Origin: Diphasiastrum complanatum
Lineage: Eukaryota > Streptophyta > Lycopodiopsida > Lycopodiales > Lycopodiaceae
DNA length: 64,000 bases
Direction of reading: 5' to 3'
NCBI GenBank assembly: GCA_029204225.1
Contig: CM055105.1
Location: 48,679,688 to 48,743,687 of the forward strand
Shown: positions 30,853-43,335 of the stretch, in pieces
Position numbering within the stretch: the first letter of the stretch is position 1
Layout of the letters: the number at the start of each line of letters is the position of its first letter
The notes under the pieces: generated by a model
Told to the model about the DNA's origin: nothing
Database searches by the model: none
Seen by the model: only the letters and a program-made list of their open reading frames with translations
Made by a program: the position numbers and the translations under genes

Positions 30853-32274
30853 TCACTGATCCAACAAGATCTCATCAGCTTGATCTCGATCTTTCACAAA
30901 GGTTAGTGAAAACAATGCCACCATCATAAAGCAAAAGATAGATTCCAAACTTTTCATCCAACATGAAGTAGAGTAGGTGAAGATGAGTATCAAACCTAAT
31001 AAATCCAGCTCTCTTGAGTCCATAACAAACCTCAAAAAGCTCACCAATGAGATCTCCCTTGCCTTGAAGAAATTCCCTCTCGATTTGTTCCATGTAGTCT
31101 TCTCCAACCAACCTTTTGCCATCTCGATCATGAGTGGTCAATTTATAATCATAGAATCCTTTGAGTTAATGAAGAGATGTGAGATCCATGCCTTGGATCT
31201 TCCCAAGAACCAATCTTTCACTGCCCTTTCCTTCACAAGACTCCCTCTTAATGATTGCATCATAAGAAGTAGAAACCTCAAAAATATTAGAAGCCATGAA
31301 AAAAATCATTAGTACTTTCAACATAAGGATGATTGAGGTACTCTCTTTTTTCAAACAAGAACTTCTATTAGATGATTTAGCTATTGACTCAAATGATAAT
31401 GATTCTTCCTCACTATCATTCACAATGACATCATTCAAAGTACCTCCTACTTTGAATACTTCACATACTTCTCTTCTTCTTGACTTGTGACTATCTCCCT
31501 CACCAAGTCTCACGATAGAACCATTTGATCTACTCTCTTTATGAAGACATGTGACTCCACGTGTTGCACAAATGACTTTCTTGGAATCATAACAAATAAA
31601 TGTAGAAGAACCACCTCTTTCATGCATGCACCTAGCAACATCTTTTTCCATATGATCAAAAAAATCATTAGCAACAACCTTTTCCGAGGAAGAACCTTCA
31701 TCACCTCCATTGACGAAGTTAGATCTTTCCTTACGTCATTCATCCAAAGGATGATTTTTTTCATAATGAGTATTTGGATCATATGAAAATCCATAATAGA
31801 GTTTTGCTAGAGTTGCGAATTCAATGTTGTAGAGAAACAAGAATGGTCTTTGATGAAAGTAAAGCTTCTGATGCGCTACGCAAATATGAACATAACTTTC
31901 AATTGTCATCTTTTGCATGCTTGCACTTGCCATGAAGAAGCCATAACAAAAGCATCAAGCTTGAAAAGTCTACCTTGTCTATTGCCCCTAGCAACCAAGA
32001 TTTCATCCTTTGTAATGAAACAAGCATCACCCCTAAACTTTACCATGTATCCTTTCTCTATCATTTGACCAACACTTAGCAAATTCTTTGAAAGTGAAGA
32101 TATGTAAAGAACACCATCAAGTCTTGCTTTCCTATTAGTAGAAAGACAAATAGGAATTGAACCAATGACTTCAATCATTTTGGATTTCAGAACATCATCA
32201 GGAGAAAAATCTATTTCTACAATTCTAGTCCAATATGTGTATATGCATTCAAAGATAAATGTGCAAGGATTCAA
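30853..32274 (-). mobile_element. Ty1-copia fragment: pre-integrase region joined to RT
   Basis: The minus strand of 32274-31906 reads VLYISSLSKNLLSVGQMIEK and GDACFITKDEILVARGNRQG, a GAG-pre-integrase block. Segments in shifting frames follow. RT remnants (VCYGLKRAGF...DTHLHLL, about 31080-30900) correspond to the YGLKQAP region. Integrase and the start of RT are missing or scrambled. Confidence 0.7.
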
Positions 32275-32276
32275 CC

Positions 32277-33345
32277 GTCGGGATCACAAAAAAAGCAACA
32301 GTGAGTATTGATATTTTTGATACTTAGATTTTTGTCATTCATAAATATCTAATAGTAAACTTGCCAATCTGATCATTTTTCTCTTGTAGATTTATATCCA
32401 TCCAACATAAATCAATGGGAACCCAATGGATTTTTAGCAGGTGTATTAGATGTTATTCACACTGATATTGGACAGCTGCAATATCGAGGTAGAACTGCAA
32501 AAGATCTAGTTGATAGTGGATATTTTTTAATAAAACAATGTACATTCCTGATACAAAAGAAAATTTTGGAAAAATAGTCTCAATTCCATTACCTAGTTTT
32601 GAAAGTGATGAATGGATTGCACCAAATGCTACAGTTTCAGCATCATTTCGTTGCAAGATATATAATGATGTAAAAAATTCATTAAAAATGAGCACGAGAT
32701 CAAAACAGTCAAATTGGGCTGGTTTATTTCCTTGAATATATTTGTGAATTCCTTTTCAAGTGTCAATGTATGCAAAACCCCAACGATGTTTGTATGCAAA
32801 AAATTATCAGATAGTTTATTTTTTGAGCTTATGGATGAAGGCTGGGACAAAAGATTAGATGGAGAAATAGAATGCAGAATTAAAATGTCTTCCATGTGCT
32901 TCCGTTATCAAATTGAAAAACAAATGTTGAGTTTATGCTTCCATTATCAAAGATGAAAAAAAAATAAAGGTAAATGAGTGTCACTCGATCAAGACTTGGA
33001 AGCCAGTGGACATTCAAAACGAAAAAAATATTGAAATTATATACAATGATGTCGTTTTGACGTGTGTTGAGGTGGAAGAAGATTGGAGTCTAAATTACAT
33101 CAGGCGAGAACTATTGCTCCTACAAGATGATGTACTTTCAGACCTCAGATTCATTTTCAATGTTAAACTTATAAGTAACTGTAAACACTTGATCATTTAT
33201 GAATAGTATCAATCAAAACTTTCTAATACAATCTCTATACTAATTGTAACTCACTTTGTATTAGGTTTATGGAGGTACGTAAATGACATGAGCTCGAGAT
33301 CAAATGTGAGATATTGGCGAAACAATCCAACTTATAAAAGAACAC
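32277..33345 (+). pseudogene. Multi-exon gene of unknown family, copy 2
   Basis: A donor CAACA|GTGAGT at 32298 and an acceptor TTGTAG at 32389 precede DLYPSNINQWEPNGFLAGVL, matching copy 1 at about 11682 at the same exon junction. Shared blocks are LQYRGRTAKDLVD, GKIVSIPLPSFESDEW, RCKIYNDVKNSLKMST, TPTMFVCKKLSDSLFFEL, DGEIECRIK and YQIEKQMLSLCFHY. A W-S-L-x-x-I-R-R-E-L block is near 33085. The last exon remnant is after an ATTAG acceptor at about 33266. At least four frameshifts or stops. Its 5' part is cut by the copia fragment ending at 32274. Function unknown. Confidence 0.55.
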
Positions 33346-33450
33346 TGAGATTCACTATCAGCAAATACATGCCAATCATCATGTCTTTTTATCAATATAG
33401 AAAATTGCATTCCAGTATTACACTATGGACACAACTTGATTGTAAGAGTC

Positions 33451-33690
33451 TATATTGATATCAATAAAAAAACCCATAAACGGGTTGTTTACACTTGAAA
33501 TGATTGTATCTTCTTTTTTTTTTATATATCTCTATTTACAAATAGATCTCTATCTAGTTAATTTTTCTATATTTTCTTTATCAATATTAGGAACTGATAA
33601 GGGAACAACTCCTTCTATAGTATATTGATATCAATAAAAAAAATCCATAAACAAGTTTTTTACACGTAAAATGATTGTATTTTTACTTCT
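33451..33690. repeat. Direct duplication (~65 bp, 170 bp apart)
   Basis: TATATTGATATCAATAAAAA...CCATAAAC...GTTTACAC...GAAATGATTGTAT at 33451-33513 recurs at 33621-33684 with a few changes. Confidence 0.75.
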
Positions 33691-33699
33691 ATTCATTTT

Positions 33700-34160
33700 T
33701 TATCATATATAATAAGATCTGCATCCTGAGCAAGGAAGGTTGTTAAGGCAAGAGCAGCTTGATTTTGAGGGCCCTCGATCTCAGGTGCAACGCTTAGTGA
33801 CAAAGTGACATTCCTGACAGATCGGCTGAAAGGAGCTCTAGGTATCAACAGTTCAGTTGATCTCTAGAGTTTTTTAATCTCCCTCAGTCAGACCAAATTG
33901 TGATAGGAATGGATTCACCAACTCGTGGGTATACATAGAGGCCTCCTCCACGAGTTTTCAAGCGGTAGATATTGTAATGAGATGCTGTGGAACTGATAAT
34001 TGAAAATCTCTCTATTTGCGTTTCAATCTACACTCCATTTTCATGCATTGCATTTGGGTACTTGTATATGAATGTGTTTTGTCGATTCTTCCTCTTCAAG
34101 TTTGGTTTTGTGATCTTAGATCTTAGGTAAATCAAGATCCCGGGCTATACAGATAGAGGC
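33700..34160. other. Probable gypsy leader/gag remnant, not resolved
   Basis: The region lies directly upstream of the gypsy protease. No gag domain or primer-binding site was recognised. Confidence 0.3.
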
Positions 34161-34169
34161 CTAATCAAT

Positions 34170-34976
34170 TTGATAACCTTGATGATCAACTTGTTCAACA
34201 TGCCCACCATACCGCAAGATCCGATAAACGAACACCCAGATTGGAATTACCAAAGTTCGACGGTAATGTGGACCCTCATAGATTTTTACAAGTCTTTGAG
34301 AACGGTGCAAGCCATTCTCAATAGTGGGTCTAGCGTAAATATTATCGCCCTGTCCTTAGCCAAGGCATGGAAAATATCCACATTGGAAAAGCCTAAGTAC
34401 AGGTTACGAATGGCTGACCAAAGAATGACAACGCTTGCCGGTTACATAAGCAATTTACATATTAAAATTGTAGGCTTGAATCTCACCATAGAGTGTGTCG
34501 TACTAGATTTCTATGATGAATGACACACCTATAAATTCCTTTTTGGAACGCCTTGGTTAGAAATGACTGGAGTGATTCAAGATTGGAAGAAAAATAAAAT
34601 CGTTTTTGGCAACAAAGACATGAGAATCTCTGTCGATGCCATGAGAAAGATAAAGCCTGCACGAATTGAAGACGGTTGGTCTTCAACCACCTATGATGAA
34701 CTAGAAAGTATCGATTCAACCATAAAGGACTAGTACGTGCAGAGTACTGATATTATTAAGTCGGGTCATGCCTTAGCGACCATCGATTGTGTCAACACCA
34801 CTCTTTGTGAACAAGAAACTCAGGAAGAGGACCCAGTTAATAGTACCATAAACTCCATAGATATCAACACTCCCATCCTGTCTTTATACATGATAGATGC
34901 ACTCCCTATTGAGTGGATACCTAAAGATGCTTTTGTTGCTGAAGTATCCACTATGAGGATAGCATTCTTATTGTGA
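34170..34976 (+). pseudogene. Gypsy protease region
   Basis: VQAILNSGSSVNIIALSLA is the retropepsin start, but the catalytic Asp of D-S-G is Asn, so it is inactive. FLFGTPWLEMTGVIQDW (about 34540) and IVFGNKDMRI follow as in clan AA aspartic proteases of gypsy elements. Stops are at about 34523 and 34731. Confidence 0.8.
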
Positions 34977-35424
34977 GAGAAAATGAGTTATTTGACGACC
35001 AGCTTATTCACTTGCTGGATCCAAAGTGTTAGGAAAGCGTCGTATACTGAAAGAAATCAAACTTCCGTCACCATTAACATCCACAATCAATAAACACTCA
35101 TGTATACAGACCAAAATTAAAAGTCTATCGAAGACTTAGTACGCGAAAAAATAGAAAAAATTCCATGCATGCCCACTACTACTAAAAATACACAAACATC
35201 CCGCATGCTAGAAAACAAATCAAAGGTTGATGTATGATTGACTGATAAGCAACTCCAAATGCTTGAAAAGCTGAAACAGCCAATCAAACCTTTGATACAA
35301 AACCAAAAAAATCCTAGTCAAGCTTCATTATCTACAAGCAAAACCTGTAGAGGATATCCCTAAGATCCCACCAGAGATAGTTGATGATCAACTATATGAT
35401 GTTCCACAACACTTTAAGGATTAC

Positions 35425-36610
35425 ATGACTGATAATGTGATTATCAGTATGGTAAAGCCAAAACGGGAGCCTCAACCACCATCAACTTCTTTTGAGGGAC
35501 CTGCAAAGACAATACCTCTCAATATGAAGGATAGTGATGAAGACATAGACCGTATCGTGCACGCAGGAGCCCACCCGAATCCAACCCAATTACGAGATTT
35601 GGAAAAGTTATTGTACAAATATAGAGATGTGTTTTCATGGAGGTATAAAGAAATGAAGGGGGTTCCTCCTGACGTTGCAGTGCATACAATCCCATTACAG
35701 GATGGTGCCATACCTGTGAGAGCAACAACCTATCGCACCAATCCTACCTATCAAGAGAAGATATTCAAAAGCTTCTTGATGCTGGTTTCATTTATGAAAT
35801 CGAACACACAAGCTGGGTATCACCAATTGTGGTGGTACCAAAGAAAAATGGTAAACTCCGTATCTGTGTGGATTTGAAAAAACTCAATGATCAAATAGAA
35901 AAAGATCACTTTCCATTATCTTACCACACAAATTCTCGAAGATATGACAGGAGCATAAGCATTTAGCTTTTTGGATAGTTTTAGTGGCTATTTCTTGGTC
36001 CAAATTTCTCCTAAAGATTGTTTCAAAACGGTGTGTGTTACAGAGTTTGGCACATTCGCATATCAAGTTATGCCATTTGATTTGTGCAATGCCCCATCCA
36101 CATTCCAAAGGGTGATTCAACGAGCTTTCGAGAATCCGTTACACAAGAATCTAGAGATTTATCTCGACGATCTTGGTGTGCATTCATCTGAAGATAAGCA
36201 TCTCGATGCCTTTGAACAAGTATTCATTCGCTGTCAAAGGTTTGGAATCCCAAAAAGAAACAAATCTGGGTTACCCATGGTGTGGTACTAGGCCATATCA
36301 TTTCTCAAAATGGTATCGCCACTTATCTCAAAAAGATTAGATTCTCGAAATGCCCCTACCAAGTACAGTGAAGGAAATTTATGTCTTTCTAGGCCACACG
36401 AGTTATTATCGTGTTTTTATAATACACTACACCGATAAAGCGCAGTTAGTATACAAAATCGTTACTGATCCAAGGTGGACAAAAGACATGATTAAAGCCT
36501 TCGAAGACCTCAAACAAGCTTTAGTCACCACACTAATTCTTCGCGTGCCAGATTATAATAAGGAGTTCTGTGTGCATACAGATGCTAGTATGCCATTGGC
36601 GTTGTTTTAA
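35425..36610 (+). pseudogene. Gypsy reverse transcriptase and start of RNase H
   Basis: YKYRDVFSWRYKEMKGVPPD and VAVHTIPLQDG mark the RT lead-in. The palm continues in other frames with SPIVVVPKKNGKLRICVDLK (about 35815), FLDSFSGYFLVQISPKD, MPFDLCNAPSTFQRV and the catalytic YLDDL (about 36158). VKEIYVFLGHTSYYRVFI is the thumb/connection, and EFCVHTDAS starts RNase H. Frameshifts at about 35770, 35960 and 36290. Confidence 0.88.
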
Positions 36611-36960
36611 TGCAACTCGAAGAATTCAGAAATGATTTTCCAATTCGTTTCCTAAGTCATCAGCTGGTTTCAGTTGAGGTCAACTATTCCATGACAGCAC
36701 ACAGAGAAGCATTAGCAATGTTGTTCAACAATTTTGTCATTATTTACTAGGCCAGCTTTTTGTCTTTTATACCGACCATCATGCTCTTCTTTATCTATTG
36801 AATAAACCATGCAAAATAGGATGAATTGCACAATGGCTGTTGTTTCTTTTAGAATTCAACTTTCGAGTTGTTATTCAAAAGGGATCACAACATTTTTTGG
36901 TAGATCATCTTTCATAATTACCCAATGTTGTTGAGGCATCCGATGAGTCAATAAATGATG
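36590..36960 (+). pseudogene. Gypsy RNase H, C-terminal part
   Basis: PIRFLSHQLVSVEVNYSM matches the RNase H segment around the active site. ALAMLFN, LEFNFRVVIQKGSQHFLVDH and LPNVVE follow with stops. Confidence 0.75.
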
Positions 36961-37139
36961 AGTTACCAGATGCGTGTCTATTTTATATAGATGCAACACC
37001 GTTATGGGCAGATGATATCACTAGATATCTAGCCACTGGGGAAATAGATCCTCAATTGATAAAACCGCAAAAAATAAAACTCGTAATGAAACTCTTACCA
37101 TATCATCTTATTGCGGGACAATTATATAAGTTAGGTGTT

Positions 37140-37880
37140 GATGGCATTACATGACATTGTGCACATGAATCTGAAGTTTGACAGATTATTGCCTTGACAC
37201 ATGAAAGTATTGGGAGTGGCCATTTGTCCTCCGATGCTACTGCTAGGGCAATTCTTCTGGCAAGATTTTGGTGGCCAACCCTATTTTAAAACACTTATGC
37301 TTGTATAAAATTTTGCAACGTTTGTCAACGCACAAAGAATATCCAAAAGGCCGACGACAATCTCCTTACTCCAATACTTGAAAGCACCGCATTTCACAAA
37401 CGGGGTATTGATTTTGTTGGATCTATTAGTCCAGCAACACATGGCACATAATCGCGATACATCTTGATTGCCACTGATTATGTGACAAAATGGATAGAGA
37501 CTAGAACAACTCAAAAAGCAGACGCAAAATCCATAGCACACTTCCTCTACGAAAACATTATCACTCGATTTGGCTGTCCAATAGAGCTTGTTAGTGATCG
37601 AGGCTCTCATTTCCTTAATGAAGTAATCAATAGTTTACTGACTCATTACTTCGTTATACACCAAAAGAGCACCCCGTACTATCCTAGATGCAATGGACTG
37701 GCTGAATCTACGAATAAAGCAATTTGTAAAGTCTTAACCAAGGTAGTAGAAACAAGTTGATCAAACTAAAAAACGAAGTTATTCTTTGCTATCTGGACAT
37801 ATCGAACAACGCCGAAGCGAGCCACGGGTTGAAAAATACCATTTGAGCTAGTATATGGCCAAGAGGCTATTATGCCAGTA
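37140..37880 (+). pseudogene. Gypsy integrase
   Basis: HESIGSGHLSSDATARAIL...FWWPTL and CNVCQRTKN supply the HHCC zinc domain. GIDFVGSIS gives the first Asp and LVSDRGSHFLNEVI the second, and TPYYPRCNGLAESTNKAI carries the Glu, so the DDE triad is visible. After the stop at 37758, PFELVYGQEAIMPVEF is the usual end of the core. Frame changes make it non-functional. Confidence 0.88.
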
Positions 37881-38039
37881 GAATTTTTAATTCCTTCCCT
37901 ACACGTCACTTTTAGCATATGCCACTGGCTTGTGTGATGATGGTGCTTATCAGCACCAAGTTCAAAATATTCTCTTTACGTTGACAAAACTGTGTGAAAC
38001 ACGACTTATATCCTATCATGCACAGTTAGTTCATAAACG

Positions 38040-38890
38040 ATGATCTAATGATTGCATCCGACAAGCTACATCCGACAAGCATCTAACGAATTCTATCCAC
38101 CAGTTTTTTCTTGATAGATTACATCCGACGAGTCATTTGCATCTGACAAGTCTTTTGCATCCGATGGGTTATTTGCATCCAACGATCAGACCGACAAAAT
38201 TGCATCTGACGCTTGACCTATAATTTTTAGTATAAATACGTCAACCGCCCACTTCATTTTTACTTCACACAATTTTCAGACGAGTTCATGTTTGGAGATC
38301 TTCCTATTTTCTGATCCGATTCAGTTGATTTCTCTTGCAAACTAACCACTATCAAGCCTTCTTTCCTTTGATCCATGCTCCATCATTTCTACACACACAT
38401 TTAGCCATGTAGCACACAACCCTATCATATCTCAAACTTTTAACTTTACCTTTTTCAACAAATTTTTTTGCTTTGTGCGTTTTTCCACTTCAACACTATT
38501 TTTTTTTCGATTACCAAAGTTTCTAGCCTTAGTGCATTGCCATCTGCATCCAACTTTACATTTTTTTCTTGTTGCATCCTACCTGTTCACTCTTTTTTGC
38601 ATTTGACGACTTATTTTTTTTGCATCCGACAGTTGCATTTTTCCATTTGACCGCTTGCATTTTTTTCATCCAACACTATACATCTAGTTGCATCCGCCAG
38701 TTTTCGACCGACACTACACGTCCGTTTCCATCTGCCACATTGCATTCCAATTTGCATCCGACACTCTCTTTGCATTTCCATCCGACAGATCATCTGCGTC
38801 TGACACTCCAATTGCATTTGACAGATTGCATCTGCCATTGCATCCATCATTGCATCTGCCACTATAGCCACCAGATTTCATCCGACACCA
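38040..38890. repeat. Degenerate TTGCATCCGACA minisatellite
   Basis: More than 25 variants of (T)TGCATCYGACA (also as CATCCGACAAG) spread over about 850 bp at irregular spacing, densest in 38040-38220 and 38600-38890. It lies between gypsy integrase and the next long ORF. Confidence 0.75.
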
Positions 38891-38929
38891 CTACCGAGAA
38901 AACCCAAAAAAATCTAAATTTTTTCCAAA

Positions 38930-41033
38930 ATGGCCAAATTAGATTCAGACCATAGTGAAGAGGTACCAGATATGCCTCAGTTATTGAAATTCGTTCCTTG
39001 TGAAGATAACACAATGCTCCAAGTGGTACACACAAGCCAAGATGCTCTTCCAACTGCTAGACTTTAAATGAAAGGGACATCAGAGCCTCTACCAGGTTTA
39101 TGAAAACTTTGAAGACAAACAGTTGACGTTTTGCATTGATCTCCAAAATTTTCAGCTATATGTCTATTTGGTTGGCAACAATCTTACAACCTTTGGCTTC
39201 CCAAGTGGTCGTAAGAAGAAACCGGTGAAGCTGACCACCAACATGATACAACAATCCTATGCCAAGATCCTTGACACTCCAATCGACAAGTGGTAGAACA
39301 AGGATGGCATTCTCCTCGAAGCCATTAGATGCAAGGAATTGGGAGCTGCATGTGCCTACCTCACCAAGTACACCTACACACGAAAGGCACATCTGTTGAG
39401 GATCCCTCTCCAAATTTTTGCCATGTTGGGAGAATCCTATGAGGGCCGCCAAAACATGTATAATTGGGCTGGGTTCATCTCTAGATAGTTGATCAATGTT
39501 GTACAAAAGAGAGCTCCAGTCACATCCTTGGGCTACATATTTTCTGATCTAGCTTGAAGTCAATCATCCATTGACTTGAAACTTGCTTTAGCTCCAAGCG
39601 ATGTCATAGCTAGTCGAGACTATAAACCATCCACAGCTTCAGCCACACCTTTCCAACAAGCTGTTGTAGTTCATGAGCGTCGAACAAAGAAGAGACACGA
39701 GAGGTCCTCACCAGAAGCCTCTCAACTTGCTGATACTACACCACCAACAAAGAAGCAATGAATGAAGCTAACCACCAGCAAACCGGTTTCTGAATCAGAG
39801 ACGGAGTCCAACAACCCACCACCATCCAAATCCAAGAAGTTGACTCCAAGGAAACAAAAGAAGCAATTGGCTAGGTACGAAGATGTCCCATCCAGCAGTA
39901 AGGACAATGAGGATGAAGAGGCAGACAACCTACAAACGAGACGGACTAGATGGCGACGCACCTCACCTGCTGCCTCCTCACCTCAGCTCCTAATAATGAA
40001 CATCCAGTAGACACAATCTCCACTACAATCACCTGCTCAAAATCTAGAACCCAGTCACCATTTGGGTCGCTTCAAGTTGTGCAATCACTAGACGCTCCAG
40101 ATCCCAATTACCATCAAGATCATTTCAAACTATTATATCACTCCCTCATGCCCCGCAAACAGTTGATTCTGTGGTGGCTATCCAACCACAAGCAACAATT
40201 TCAGGGGAGGGAAAAAGAGAGCTGCCTGCAACTATATGCGTAGAAGACAGAATTGCAGCTGATCCCACTTAGGAAGAAAAAACAGAAGAGACAAGTGCAG
40301 CTGATCATGATCAAGAAACAAAGTCAGAAGATGAAGTAGCACAAACGATCATAGAAGTCCAAAAAAGTCCAAAGGCGAAGAGAAAACTGGAGACCCCTCT
40401 ACTATGAAGCAAGACGACTTTATCAATGTAGACGCTCTCAAATACTTTGATGAAGACGATCTTGTAGAGGAGGAGGTGGAGATAGTTCCAAAGGTGGTTG
40501 CACCAGTCACGTCACTTCCACTTCCACCTCCACCACCACCACCACCACCATTGTTGATACCATCTCCATCACCGTCTCTCTTAGCCCTATTGCTACAATT
40601 CCCACCATCACCATTGTTGTAAATACTCAAGTAACTGTTCCACTACCAATTCATTCCGTAGTTTCTCAGCTTTCTTTTTCTACTTACCATTGTCTTCCTA
40701 CTAAGTTCCTCACCCTTCCAGCCTATGACAACTTGCCCGAGAAAGCCAAGCAGTCCTTGATGTGGCATGCTACGACCTCATACCACCTTCATTGGTTGGT
40801 GGATCAACTAGCATAACAAACAAACAAGCTCATAATGGCAAAGCAGGACTTGCAGCTGAAAGACGCGGAGTTTCTAACAACTATGGAAGAGTTGCAAAAC
40901 GAAAGTGCCGAGAGATTGGAAGAGCAAAATAAATTCTCAAATTAGCTCCAGTCCCTCCAAGAGGTGCAAGACCAGTTTGAGTGCTGATTAGATCTCCTGA
41001 CTCAAGAAAATAAGAGACTGATGCAATGAAGAT
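38930..41033 (+). pseudogene. Long decayed ORF downstream of gypsy pol
   Basis: From ATG 38930 (MAKLDSDHSEEVPDMPQLLK) a coding-like stretch of about 700 codons runs in the same strand with several stops and shifts. Blocks are LYVYLVGNNLTTFGFPSGRK, NKDGILLEAIRCKELGAACA, IPLQIFAMLGESYEGRQNMY, a Lys/Ser/Pro-rich region with KSKKLTPRKQKKQLA (about 39825), a Pro-rich run (about 40516-40620) and a heptad-like coiled coil with MAKQDLQLKDAEFLTTMEEL and QNESAERLEEQNK (about 40835-40935). No known domain was recognised. Extra ORFs 3' of pol are known in some gypsy lineages; alternatively it is a captured host gene. Confidence 0.5.
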
Positions 41034-41153
41034 GGTTAAAAAAATAAACAACCGATCAGGCCAGAGGATATAAATGTACCAATTCCATCTTCAGGAGCAG
41101 CAATCAAAATGGAGAAGTGTGAAGAATTGAAAAAGATTATCTATGTTAGATAT

Positions 41154-42390
41154 AGGGGTCTTATGTTTTTTATATCAAGCATCTAGGTGTAGGATGTTGA
41201 TAGGAACAAATTTGGCATAGATGGCAGATTATCCATTTCCACTTGTAATGCCACTATTGAGCCAAAATAGAGTAAGAGGCTAAACTCATGCCAATTAGAG
41301 TGTATACAAGTGTAATGCTTTTGTTTGATGAATTCTAAGAGGTCCAACCCATGAGAGGTCCAATAGAATTTGAGGTTTGCTTGAAAATGGTCCAATAGAA
41401 TTTAGAGGTGAATGGATCAATGGTCCAATAGGATTAAGAGGTGGCAAAAGTGTGGTCCAATCATAGTTAAGCATAGTGGTAGCTCGTGGATCTACTAGTA
41501 TCATTGTACTCCTCATTTGGATCTAATTGATTTTGAGATTGAGTGGATTTTGTGTGTAATTGGTTTTCTAGCTTTCTCTCTCTACCCGAGAGCTCATGAT
41601 AATTTTCTCTCTCTACCCAAGGAGAGCAGCTTGTTTTTACTTAGATTATTTTTGGAACACTTCCCACACGTGTGAGTGAGAGTTGGAAGTGATTGAATGC
41701 ATGTAGTAGTGTGTTTTGGCCATAGAATCAAAGATAGATTTCCTAGCTATCTTGTCCAATTTTGGATCAAAAGAGATCAATAAGACATTGATTGGGTCTG
41801 ACCTAGTACTATACGGAATCAAGTGCTTAGACACGCGTGAGGAACATCCAATTTCAGTTTGGGAGTTCTCTCTCATGCTCGATCCATTTATCTTGTTTGA
41901 TAGCTTGTTTTGAAGCTATTTTTGTCTAGTTTCTGATGCAATCAGTTTCATTCCACTTGGTTGAGCCAATCAAAAGTTATAAGCTTTTGAAGAGGGTTAG
42001 TTAGGGCACCTAGACCTGGGTGGACACATTTGGTTTGGTCAAGAGATTGCTTGGTTGATCCAAAATCACAATTGAATGCTTACCAATCTCATCTATATGT
42101 GATCTAGGCACTGTTTTGAGATCTTAGCCATTTTGTTTCATGCAATATCATTGTAGTTGAGTCAAATTTGGTTTCTTAGTGTACTTCACACGTGCTAAGA
42201 GTGTTTGAACCTAACTTTGCCCATACTCCATCATTTGATGTGAAATAGATCTTGTTTTAGAGAGATTTTGTACCTAGTGAGAATCAATTCACAAATAGTT
42301 GCAAGATTTTTCATAGGAGGAGATAGTACTCCATTATTGGATCCTATTGAGAGTGTGTAGCAACATTTATTGTTCATCATTTGAGTTTTC
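41154..42390 (+). repeat. Probable 5' LTR and leader of copia derivative
   Basis: A TGTTAGATATAGGGG start at 41154 and double CTCTCTCTACCCGAGAG blocks at about 41575-41630 match the probable LTR of the element at 1-1708. The inner boundary and primer-binding site were not found. Confidence 0.45.
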
Positions 42391-42400
42391 TTCACTTCAA

Positions 42401-42533
42401 ATGTCTTCAATGGGTTCATCCTTGTTGGAACCAAGTGAAAGGTTGTCCACTTCAAACTATTCAATTTGGAAGATGCGGATGGAGTCCATCTTGATCCTTC
42501 AAGATGTCATGGACATAGATAGTTCTTGGCCTT
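42401..42533 (+). pseudogene. Copia gag N-terminal fragment
   Basis: MSSMGSSLLEPSERLSTSNY then SIWKMRMESILILQDVMDID, ending in a stop at 42535. Close relative of the fragment at 1708-1436. Confidence 0.85.
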
Positions 42534-42535
42534 GA

Positions 42536-43335
42536 AGAAGAACCACAAGATCATATGTTTGAGAGGGAGTATTTCCAGAGGTTCAAGTCTAAATATATTC
42601 ATATCTTTGATGTTCAAGAGGAAGATCAAGAGGTTGGTCTCAAAGGTCTTCGACAACACAAAAGGGAAAATGGCAATTTGGAGCTAGTCAAGAGCATCAA
42701 ATGAGAGCCATTTGGCAAGATCTTTTGGATATGTTTTTGCAGGAGTCTTCAAACTCAAGTAAGGTCAAAAGAACAACAAGCAAGTGTTGTTCAAGTTTAC
42801 TTTACTTGTTCTATCTCATGTTTGAGCAATTTCATGTGGATGTGTGCAAATTGTCAAGATATGGTAAAACTAGCTACATTGGTTTGCATCATTTTGATGG
42901 TGGAGTTGTACTAGCATTCTTGGCTGATTTTCCTGATGGAAATGAAGCTATTGGAGGTTCATTATGTCACTCATCCATGGCCAAGTCATCAAGTCTTGAT
43001 GATATCTTGTGGCAAGATGTCATCAAGTCTTGATGTTATCTAGTGGCAAGATGGAGATGGAGGCTCATTCATGGAGTTTTATGGTGGAGACATATCAAGA
43101 AAGGACAAAGATGGAGGAGACAAGCAAACTCACATTCATTACATCTTCATGTGTAAAATTGATGTAAGAAATAGTGAAACATCCAATGGAAACACTATTC
43201 TCTATATCAATTATGGAAGCTACTTTAGAACCTTAGAAAGGAGATCTATACTTAGGAAGGAGATCATTCTAAAGTTGGATCAAAGTAGTATGGTTAAAAC
43301 TATGCCAAAACTAGTTGATCTTATGCAATCTTGTG
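42536..43335 (+). mobile_element. Non-autonomous copia derivative, internal region
   Basis: From the gag fragment to the conserved 3' block (43130-43330, shared with 10330-10118) there is only about 600 bp with no pol motifs. It looks like a large deletion derivative retaining LTR, gag start and the 3' internal end. The 3' PPT seen at 10126 is lost here after AAAACTAGTTGA. Confidence 0.55.

Larger units (their letters stand above)
34170..37900 (+). mobile_element. Ty3-gypsy retrotransposon, degenerate
   Basis: On the plus strand the order is protease (about 34290-34680), RT (about 35560-36330), RNase H (about 36400-36960), integrase zinc domain (about 37190-37345) and integrase core (about 37440-37760), the gypsy order PR-RT-RH-IN. 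Many stops and frameshifts. No LTRs were located. The 3' side continues into a minisatellite and a further long decayed ORF (38930-41033). Confidence 0.9.

Noticed and set aside
38040-38890. CRISPR-like array
   Set aside because: The short repeats are irregularly spaced and degenerate with no conserved spacer length, in a eukaryotic retroelement context.
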